A program made the position numbers and the translations under genes. Below are positions 55,476-64,000 of a DNA stretch of 64,000 nucleotides, piece by piece. How positions within the stretch are numbered: position 1 is the stretch's first letter; every line of letters begins with the position of its first letter. The DNA comes from Aurifilum marmelostoma (Eukaryota; Ascomycota; Sordariomycetes; Diaporthales; Cryphonectriaceae), in assembly GCA_027559495.1 (NCBI GenBank), contig JAMXSV010000005.1:496001-560000 (forward strand). Direction: 5' to 3'. The notes below the pieces were generated by a model. It did not search any database, was not told where the DNA came from, and saw only the letters and a list, made by a program, of their open reading frames with translations.

Positions 55476-56879
55476 AGTTGCCCAGTGTTAGACAAGCGAG
55501 GCCACAGACAAGACTGGGTGAAGAAGAAGAGAAAGAGAAGAAGAAAAATCGAAGACGAAAAGCTGCGTCGAGACACGGACAGTCAAGGTTTTACAGTCGG
55601 ATCGGAGGACCACCCCAGCAAATCCATAAGCAGATCTCCACCGAGAGATATCCCCTACAGGAGCCATAACAACCCACGTTTTTATGATAGATTATAAAAA
55701 GAGATACCAAGCCTGGCTAAACAAGTGCGGGGGTCCCAACGAACTTGTGCTGTAGACCGCTAAATGCAAAGGATTAGACCCAATGAGGCCTGAGTGGACC
55801 CGGCAGTATACGTGTATGGTCAGTGTCGCGGTCGGTTAAAAGGCTGGTTATGGATTGGCCCTGGGCGTGACCACTCCGCAAAGTTACTCCCACTGACGCG
55901 CTAAGTAAAGTATGGAGGGGGGAAGATCACCTGGGCACTTCTGAGGATTGAACATGCTGGTTTCGCCATGCCACTGCGCGCGGAGTATGTTCGGGATAAC
56001 GTGGGGCCTTGGACTCTAGTTGAACAAGTTCGCTTCTCGCCTCCAAGCAATTTAGTATCAACACAAGGATTGTTTCCAAGCCCTTTTACGGCTATCGCAT
56101 GATGAGATTGGTCCATTTAGCTTGTTTGTGGCTTTGTGGCTTTGGTCATCTGCGAGTCGTTATTCGGCAGCCGTTCAATCTGTGAACCTCTTGTCAAACC
56201 GAGGCTTGTCTCTCCCCCCCCCCCCCCCCCAAGCAACGACACTTTGTTGCCGTACAAAGCGACATCTGTAATTTTTTTTCTGGGACGAAGACAAGCAATA
56301 TCAAAGACCTCCAAAAGATCTTGAGATGACACTGTGGAGGAGAAATGAGAGGTGGCTTTGTTGTTTTCATACTGGTTACTGACAATGCTATGATGTCCAA
56401 ATGGAGTTTTGTTTGCCTTCGATGAAGTAGATGCAGTGCAAGAAAGAGCACTCTTTGAAGGTTTTGCATTTCTATTGTAGAGCAGCTTGGTTCTGGAGCA
56501 TAAGATAAAGGTAGCTTCAAGATCAGTCAATATCTGTCTGTGGTTATCAAGTACCATACCCCGCGGTCCTCAAAGCGATCTTCCGTGGAAATCTATCTAC
56601 AAAGCAATCCTTGACCATTCTCAAAAGGACGGTATAAAGAATGAGAATAATGACACACATTCAATAGAGTGTATGGTATCGGAAGGAAACTCATCAAGAT
56701 GGACTGTGGCTCCCATAGAAAAGAGTCATCAGAAGCCAATCCTCAACCCGTCCTCTTCTGAGCTAGACGACCATAGGCACTCCTTCGAACTGCTCTGGCT
56801 CACGTCCCACCATACACTCAAGGCACAAGAACCCTCAGGCCAGCGACGTCCAGCTCAGATCTGTCGCGTCCCCGTCAAC
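55476..56879. promoter_or_regulatory. divergent intergenic region
   Basis: This separates the TRI12-type transporter and the SANT/Myb-like gene. A run of about 18 C lies at 56214-56231. An open frame continues upstream from 56880 to 56487, but it begins at TTG and shows no family sequence, so I treat it as leader. Confidence 0.45.
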
Positions 56880-57730
56880 ATGTGCTTCCAGATCATACCC
56901 CTCTGCCCGGCCTGCGAGGAGCCCAGCGGCCTCGGCGAAGAGATCATCTACGCTGAAGAGATCTGCGGCGGCAACTGCTCTTCTGACACCCTCGCTGGGA
57001 CCACAACTCGTCTCATGACGCAGCGCGAGGTCGACAACCCCGACTTTGAGTGCCTCACCCCGGGCTGCGTCAACGTTCGCAGCGGCATGTCCCTGGCCGA
57101 GGAGGAGGCCGAGGTGCAGGCAGCTCGGGACCACGCCAGGCAGTTCCTTCGGGACAAGTACCAGAACTGTCTCTCGCTGTGCATTCTTCCGTTCTACGAC
57201 CCGCCAGAGACGCCATATCAGGTAATTAGGCGGACTAGAGAGTCCCCTGATGATGTTATGCTATGCTATGATCTGGAAGGTAGGGAATCTGGTGGCACTA
57301 ATCACATCTACATGAGCAGGCTCACTACGACTCGGACGCTGTTGAGATCTACGTAGCCCCTGCGGCGAAGCCCGGCCCTGTACGACGTCGACAAGACAGG
57401 CCCTGGTCAAAGGTAAGAGGAGCAAGCCTGCTGCTATGGGCGCCTTGATCGTCTTTGTAACCCTGTCAGCTGACACTTTAATCTGTGGGACAGAAACGTG
57501 GCAAACCTTGGGGTCCCGAGGAGGAGGCGATCCTCTGGAAACTACGACGAAAGGGCATGGAGTTCGACGACATCGCAGTAGGTAGCCTTGTCCCTGATCT
57601 GGATGGGTTGTTTCTTCAGCTGACCTTGGTGTAGAAACACATCGACCGGACTGAGCGAGGCTGCTACGACCGCTTCAACAAACTTCGCAACGAAGGCTAC
57701 GGGCGGAAGAAGGAACGCGACATGAGATGA
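56880..57730 (+). CDS. SANT/Myb-like DNA-binding protein
   Basis: Four exons, 56880..57221, 57320..57412, 57494..57577 and 57635..57730, give 204 residues; every junction is phase 0. The N-terminal part starts MCFQIIPLCPACEEP and carries several cysteines, like the short Cys-rich heads common in ascomycete proteins. The C-terminal 60 residues are a Myb/SANT-like three-helix domain: RGKPWGPEEEAILWKLR, then GMEFDDIAKHI, then RTERGCYDRFNKLRN, with Trp at the usual place. It ends in a basic stretch suited to nuclear entry. It is probably a DNA- or chromatin-binding factor; targets are unknown. The start is somewhat uncertain since the frame is open further upstream. Confidence 0.72.
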
Positions 57731-58542
57731 GCGGACAATGTGTTGCTGGAGGAATGGTTATCTGATTTCTTTGGTCCTGGAGGAAAATAAAGTTGAAGTA
57801 CTGAGAGAACGGAAGCAGCTAGAGCTGACAGCGAGGGTAGTTTGGTCGTTGGTTCAAGGCAATGTGTGCACTGATACTGGGTCTGGCGTTGAATATTTCT
57901 ATTTTGGTCCGCAGGATGGTGCATGCATACGGGTTGGTTCACGTTCTGGGTGCATAAATAACGTTAATCTTGTTCAACTTAAGAATATCTCCACATGGTT
58001 GGCAGGTGATATTAGGTGAGCCAACGGAGCTATCGATCTACTTGTAATATGTAAATCGGCAAGTAATAATATCATCAGTTCTTAAATTATCACCAGCTTA
58101 GTCGCCGGCTCCTTATATCTCCGACCGTCTATGACTCTCCTTCGTTACACGTTGAAATGTTCATGTTGTGAAGAAGATACTGGAGAGGAGAAGAGCCCGT
58201 GTTATGATTCAAGCCTTTTATCGAGCACATGAATATTATTGCACGTCTGCTGAGCTTCCAGGATTAATTACAAGGCAGAATCGCCTCTTCTCGCACAGGT
58301 TCCGTTGAGCAGTGCCGAACGCGGATTTAAATCGGCTACTAAGTTGTCGGGGAGGGGAACAACGATTCCACTGTCTGGGTGGGGAACTGTTGGAGACGCT
58401 GCTTGGGCCCGTGTGACTGTTAACTAGTATAATAATAGAACGATGACTTTATTAGACGTAGTAACACGGTCGAGGCTTCTACCTGAATCCTAGTCACTGC
58501 CTCAGGGTGGTCTTCTCAGATTTCTTATCACATCTTAGCAAC
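57731..58542. promoter_or_regulatory. intergenic region before maleylacetate reductase gene
   Basis: AT-rich sequence without a supported gene. Confidence 0.45.
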
Positions 58543-59944
58543 ATGAACGACTTCGAATACAACGCAAACCCAGGCCGTGTCCTGTTCGGCCGCGGCACCA
58601 TCAAGAAACTGCCCGCCGAGCTGGAGCGCCAGAAACTGGCAAGACCGCTGCTCCTCTCGACCCCGGAACAGGTCAGCCAGGCAGACGACCTGAACAAGAT
58701 CCTGAGCGGCAAGGTGGCAGGCGTGTTCAGCCAGGCCACCATGCACACGCCCACTGGTGTCACGGACAAGGCGCTCGAGTATGCAAAGGCCCAGGATGCG
58801 GACTGTGTTGTTTCCATCGGGGGCGGGAGCACCATCGGCCTGGGGAAGGCCATCAGCATCAGGACGGGTGAGTGAGTCTATCAGCCGGCAAACCTATGAG
58901 AGTGCATGCAGGGTGTGCGACAGAAAGAAGAAAACGAGGAGGAGGAAGAGGGGGGGACATTGTGTGTTCGTATGGTCTGCAAGCTGACCAAAATCTTTCT
59001 AAAGGCCTACCTCATATCTGTATACCAACTACGTATGCCGGCAGCGAGATGACGCCTATCCTGGGCGAGACGGCAGACGGGGTCAAGAAGACACGAAGTG
59101 ACCCCAAGATACTGCCGGGTACCGTCATCTACGACGTGGACTTAACCATGACCCTACCCGTGGGGATGAGCGCCGTGAGCGGTGTCAATGCCATCGCCCA
59201 CGCAGGTGAGCTTTTTTTTTGTGCATCTCCAGCTTTCAGATTATCTTGCCGGAGTGATTGTGAAAGTCATGAATATAGAAAAGAAAAGAAAAAAGAAAAA
59301 AAAAGAAGGGAGAGAGTGAAAAGACTAACACCTGCTCCTTACCAGTCGAGGCTCTCTATGCCCGCAATACAAACCCCATCATCACCCTCCTCGCCATCGA
59401 AGGCACAAAGGCCCTCGCCTCGGCCCTGCCCCAGATCGTGGAGGACCCCAGCTCGCACTCGGCCCGCTCCCAGGCCCTCTACGGCGCCTGGCTCTGCGGC
59501 ACGTGTCTCGGCAGTGTGGGCATGTCGCTCCACCACAAGCTGTGCCACGCGCTGGGCGGCACCCTGGGCCTGCCGCACGCCGAGACGCATACTGCTGTCC
59601 TGCCGCATGCTGTGGCTTATAACGCGCCCCGGGTTCCGGAGGCCATGGCGAAGCTGGCGGGTGCGCTGGGGCCGGCGGGGGTGGGAGGTGGTGAAGCTGG
59701 GGGAGGGGAGGAGGAGGAGGAGGGGCAGGAGGAGGACGCGATCCGAGGGTTAAATGTGCTGCTGGACAGGTTAAAGGTCAAGAAGGGCCTGAAGGAGTTT
59801 GGCATGCAGGAGGAAGACATTGACAGGGCGGCGGACGTGGCAGTCAGCAACCCGTACTGGAACCCACGCGAGATCGAGAGGGGGCCGATTCGGGAGCTGA
59901 TCCGAAGAGCCTGGGCTGGTGAGCCGGCTAGGGCTGACCTGTAG
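58543..59944 (+). CDS. maleylacetate reductase-type iron alcohol dehydrogenase
   Basis: Three exons, 58543..58867, 59005..59205 and 59346..59944, give 374 residues. Introns begin GTGAG and end AAAG or CCAG; phases agree. The Rossmann-type NAD(P) site reads SIGGGSTIGLGKAI, then PTTYAGSEMTP, a substrate and cofactor loop typical of maleylacetate reductases. The metal-binding region has HHKLCHALGG and PHAETH. The enzyme reduces maleylacetate to 3-oxoadipate in the last part of hydroxyquinol and chloroaromatic breakdown. An acidic Gly/Glu insertion (about residues 275-300, encoded by 59680-59735) is not usual and should be a surface loop. No ring-cleavage dioxygenase is in the window. Confidence 0.88.
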
Positions 59945-60773
59945 GCCGTCAAGGCGGAGAATGGGAGAGTCAGTGTGACTTGATTGCGGAGGCTTGTCTC
60001 GATGATGATGATGGTGATGATGATGATGATGACCACCATCAACAGGTGGTTGTGGTCAGAAAATGACCAACCAACCAGTAGCAGCGCTACGTACTGCATC
60101 TACAAATTACAGTCAATGAGGAGCAAGAAAACAAAGGTATTTTTTTTGGCTGGTTGGCTGCGCGCATATCCGGAAACCTGAGCCTGCCCATTCTTTCCTT
60201 ATTGCCGAGTGCGCCCCCCCCTCTTTTCCCCCCCTCTTCCTCCTCTGATTTGCCAATTTACTGGATTTGAAAGCAGGCCCGGACCGAGATGGGTCGACAG
60301 GGCTTCCCACCATACGAATCCGCATGGGACAGCAGCAGCAGCAGCAGCGGGCATGTTGCCAGAACAAGACGCTCACTGCAGGGCCTCCTTGAGAAGATCA
60401 GATGTGATGCAGTTGGATCACACGGTGTGTGTGTGACGGTTAGCGAGTTGAAATTCTAAAAGGAGGGGCTGCCCTGTCCAGATCATCGCTCTCTTCCATG
60501 GGAAAAGCGCAGTGGGCCCCAGAGGGGAGACCGACCGTGCGTGGCCCGGAATACGATCCGCGTCCATCCTCTTCACTGCTTTCCTCTTCCTCCTGCGTGC
60601 CAATATTCCCCTCTTTTTCCCGTTGATTATATATATCATGTCTTTTCTAATTTCACCGTCTCGAACCTGAGAGGAAGGGCTCGGTCCAGATCGCTACATC
60701 CCCCCACGGGCCAACTTCGGTTTCCGGCAAGCGATGAACTCTGAATCCTCCTGCGGCGGAGAAGTGGTCTCCA

Positions 60774-60817
<44 letters not shown>
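60774..60817. repeat. CA microsatellite
   Basis: About 20 CA units. Confidence 0.9.
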
Positions 60818-60820
<3 letters not shown>

Positions 60821-61573
60821 AGTACACCTTGGTCCATAGTACCAGTGGTGATGTACCATGCAGACGCATCGTGATGGAGAAGCAGAGGGTATGTAGCATG
60901 GGTCCCTGACAGCGTGGTCAAGTTTGTATGGCCCAATGGAACCGACAGGGTGCGGCATCCTCTTGGGAACGATGTCTCCCACCCTGGCCATTCCATCCCC
61001 CCCCCCCCTCCAACCTTGCCCTCGTCTCTCCTGCCTTCTCGTTCGAGCCCAATCAATACCCTTTGCCACCCTCCCTGGGGACCCCTCCTCCTCCTCTCCT
61101 CCTCTGCTCCGGCTACGGCCGTTGTATCCGCTGCCCACCACAAGGAGCAATAGGGCTGCAGTGTGCGTTATGCGGCTACTGACTTGGTGCGTAACGCTGA
61201 GCCTGTGAACTCTCGGGTTATTGTGCCACAGAGCCGTAAAGTACCTACCTACCTACCTAGACAGGACCCAGGGTCCCCTTCCACGACGAGGAGGCCACGA
61301 AGATGGGGCCCCAACATGCTGCTGCAAGTAGTAAAGAGAGCAGGACTGACCGGCACTGGGTGATCACCACGTGTCTCGCCCTCCTTGCCCAAGCAGCCTG
61401 TGCTGGCCTGTCCTCTCCGTCACTGTCTGTCCACGTCCCGGCTAAGCCTTGCGCCCGCCCTTTCTAGATCCTTCCCTCGCTCTCCCTCCTCACTCGTCCG
61501 CTACGGCTCTGTTGGTTCTGTCCTCTGCCGTAACCATATCCCCCAGCTCCCCTCTGGCGGCTATTTTTGTTGT

Positions 61574-61608
<35 letters not shown>
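61574..61608. repeat. CA microsatellite
   Basis: About 17 CA units. Confidence 0.9.
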
Positions 61609-61609
<1 letters not shown>

Positions 61610-62244
61610 ATACAAACCCGGACCCTGCTTGCTGCGTCTTGTTGCGTTACCAACGTTGATCCTCGGAACCTAGCACAACCATCACAGCCAACCCGTACGT
61701 GGTGTTGTTGGATAGCCACCCAAGGCTGGAGGAAGCTGTATTTTCAGTAGCAACAAGTTAAAAGACAGGCCACAAGAGGAAGAGCTGGTGGGGGGACAGA
61801 GGAGGACAGGGAGGGTGTGGGAGAGAACCCCCCCCCGGATACCCTTGAGATTGGAAAAGAAAGAAGAAAAAAAGAGAAAAAAAATCCACAATCTGGGGTG
61901 CGTCTCGCTAATGCTACAGTAATTATTTCATCATCTGACGAGCAGAAGCCTTCATCATCTATGTAAATCTCTCTCTCTCTTTCTCTCTCTCTCTCTCACA
62001 CACACTCTCTCTTGTTCCTTGCCACGCAAGACACATGAGACACTTGACGAACTCCCTTGTTTCCTAACCATATAGACGCTCCAAGGCATACACACACACA
62101 GACAAACATACACTGTTGTTGCATCTCTCTCTCTCTCTCTTTTATTTCTACCCAAACACCTACACAATCTATTACATAGTTCCTATTCCCCCCAAATCAA
62201 CCCACGTCCATCATCATCCCTTTTTCTCTCCCCCCCCCCCAACG

Positions 62245-64000
62245 ATGAAGAGAAATCGTGAAACAGCCGTCACCACGGCGGACCCCACGCCGCCCACGAT
62301 GGCAGCAGGCATGCCGCTCTCGTACTCGACACCAACGGCATCGACACCAGACCCACGGCAGGGCATGCCAGCAGCCGCCGGCGGGCCCTCATCATCCACT
62401 TCGAACCCCGGCAGCAGCACGCTCCCCTGGGCGCGGGCGGCGGACTGGGCCGCATACAGGGACATCATCACCAAGCACTACCGGGACGACAACATGAAGC
62501 TCAAAGACCTGATTGTCTTTATGGACAGGGAATACCGCTTTCGGGCAACGTAGGTCTACCCTTTTTTTTTTCTTTTCATTTTTTTTTTTTTTTTGTTGAT
62601 TATTGTCCTCGTGAGATTCTTCACCGGTCCTATTCGTGGTCGTAGCAGCTCGAGGCTAACGAGAAGGCGTCTGCTCACTTGTCTCTGTTACAGACCCAAA
62701 ATGTACAAAGATCGTCTGACCCAATGGCGTATCGCAAAAAACGTCAAGGCCAGCGACATAAATTCCATCGTGAAAAAGGCCGGAGAGTGGCCCTCTTCCT
62801 CCTCTTCGTCCACCTGCACCACCACCGCCGCCAGCACATCATTACCAGCAGCCTCCTCCTCCTCCTCATCATCATCATCGTCCGCCTCTGCCCTGCCAGA
62901 CGCAGCAGGAGACGTTGCCAGCTCCAAACCAGAGTTCTATGTCGTCGGCGACAGGCTCATCCGGGCTGACAGGTTGCAGCAGGCCCTGCAGAGGAGGGCC
63001 GCAGCAGCCAGGCGCGCCAAGAAGAGCGCTGCCACCACCAGCTCCGTCCCGGGGCCCACATTCGCTCCAGCAACCGCCGCCGCCGGGTTTGCCGCCCCGC
63101 CACCACCACCACCATCATCATCATCACCATCTTCCTCATCATCGTCTTCTCCTGCCTCTTCCGATTCTTCCTCGGAGGAAGGCGCCCTGCTGCGGCCCAG
63201 CCAGAGCCCCAGCCCAGCCCCATCATGGTCCTCATCGTCATGGGCCTATGGCGTCCCGCCCACCACCTCAACCTCGTCATTCGCCTCCTCCTCTTCCTCC
63301 TCCTCCTCCTCCTCCTCCTCCTCCTTCTTGGTCCCAGTGCTGCTGCGGCCCCCAGAATCAGTACGGGTCCCCGAGAGCATCCTGCAGCACAGCCGGGCCT
63401 ACCTGGCCGGCACCTTCGAGTCCGCCGCCCACCGTGCCATGATGAGCCATCACAACAACAACAACAACCCCCCCAACAACCCCAACCCCTTGACCACCAG
63501 CCACCAGCCGGCCGTCTTCATCGTCGAGATCGAGCTCGAGGGCCCCGTGCAGAGGTTCCGCCTCGCCTTCGAGGAGACCCTGGCCAACCTGCAGCTCCGG
63601 CGCGGCGCCTTTGACCGCGTCGCCTTCAAGAGCCTCGACGGCGCCTTCGACCTCGTCCGCCCCAGCCTGCGCTCCGGCGACCCCCAGATCCTCGCCGTCC
63701 TGCTGCAGGTCATGAGCCTGTGCCTCTACTACGGCCGCTCCGAGATCCTGCGCATGCTCGTCACGTACCTGCAGGACCTGAGCGGGGTCGTGCTCGGGCC
63801 CCGCCACCCCATCGGGCTGATCTGTGCCGACCTGCTCCTCGTCCTGGGGGGCGGCGGCGGCGGCGGCGGCGGCAGTGACGGGCGGGAGAAGGGAGGCGGC
63901 GGCGGCGAGGAGGCATGCCGGGCCGTGTGCGGCATGGCGTCGGAGGCTGTCTGGAGCCAGTTCCGCTCCTACCTGTACCCGACCCGCTCCGCCTCCATGG
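62245..64000 (+). CDS. Clr5-domain protein, cut by the right edge
   Basis: Exons 62245..62549 and 62694 to the window end, still open. The intron runs from GTAGGT to ACAG and splits a Thr codon. The Clr5 domain spans the junction: DWAAYRDIITKHYRDDN, KLKDLIVFMDREYRFRAT, then PKMYKDRLTQWRIAKN. This N-terminal domain is common in ascomycete proteins of largely unknown role and has been linked to heterochromatin in fission yeast. Downstream, long Ser runs (about residues 145-160 and 280-300), Pro and Asn runs, and a nine-residue Gly run interrupt otherwise helical sequence such as VEIELEGPVQRFRLAFEE. Only about 530 residues are visible. Confidence 0.85.

Larger units (their letters stand above)
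59945..62244. other. 2.3-kb microsatellite-rich intergenic region
   Basis: It contains TGA-type repeats (about 60000-60032), CAG units (60330-60350), two long CA tracts, several poly-C runs and CT tracts (about 61969-61998 and 62126-62141). No gene is seen. The last 250 bases, C/T-rich with a C run at about 62230-62240, form the promoter and leader of the Clr5-domain gene. Confidence 0.5.

Noticed and set aside
56487..56879. 131-residue upstream extension of the SANT/Myb-like protein
   Set aside because: It starts at TTG and its composition looks non-coding; the Cys-rich head starting at 56880 looks like a natural N-terminus.
46046..59944. Secondary-metabolite gene cluster
   Set aside because: A TRI12-type carrier and a regulator-like gene are present, but there is no polyketide, peptide or terpene synthase in the window.
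1..64000. CRISPR arrays, insertion sequences, operons
   Set aside because: None was seen. Introns and gene content mark this as a eukaryotic nuclear contig, and repeats present are simple-sequence tracts without spacers or terminal inverted repeats.

Overview
The window is nuclear DNA of a filamentous ascomycete (Pezizomycotina, most likely a sordariomycete). Most genes carry short GT-AG introns of roughly 50 to 270 bases with CTAAC or CTGAC-type branch sites. Spacers are long, with CA/TG/GA microsatellites and poly-C/poly-G runs. The gene set is fungal: Zn(II)2Cys6 regulator, UapA/UapC-type purine permease, TRI12-type and Dal5-type MFS carriers, Clr5-domain protein, small secreted cysteine-rich proteins. 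I cannot name the species. Exon borders were worked out by eye from splice signals and reading-phase agreement.

Layout. 0.5-6 kb: a single-pass membrane protein, a Gfo/Idh/MocA oxidoreductase with a one-base frameshift, and a calcineurin-like phosphoesterase. 8-17 kb: a small secreted cysteine-rich protein, the class I histone deacetylase RPD3 facing the proteasome deubiquitinase RPN11 across a 751-bp divergent promoter, an unknown protein with a disordered tail, and a small CxxC protein. 21-27.5 kb: a urate/xanthine permease tail-to-tail with a Zn2Cys6 regulator, then an HPP-family membrane protein. 30-39 kb: secreted proteins, namely a GH32 fructan hydrolase, a cysteine-rich protein with three SH3-like repeats, and a Gly-rich protein with nine PTG-centred repeats.

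41.5-45.4 kb holds the most striking gene. It is one uninterrupted 1272-codon frame that joins an SbcD/Mre11-type nuclease domain to an SbcC/Rad50-type ATPase. These are normally two separate proteins. The ATPase half has short coiled coils and no CxxC zinc hook.

46-60 kb is a small-molecule uptake and catabolism neighbourhood: Dal5-like permease, type B carboxylesterase, ACC deaminase, TRI12-type transporter, a SANT/Myb-like protein, and a maleylacetate reductase-type iron alcohol dehydrogenase. The right edge cuts a Clr5-domain protein with long Ser and Gly runs.

Two conserved genes (RPN11 and the oxidoreductase) are each broken by a single extra base inside a C/G homopolymer. Because RPN11 is normally essential, sequence error is the simplest explanation, and other frame breaks here should be read in that light. 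No tRNA, rRNA, CRISPR array or intact transposon was recognised.
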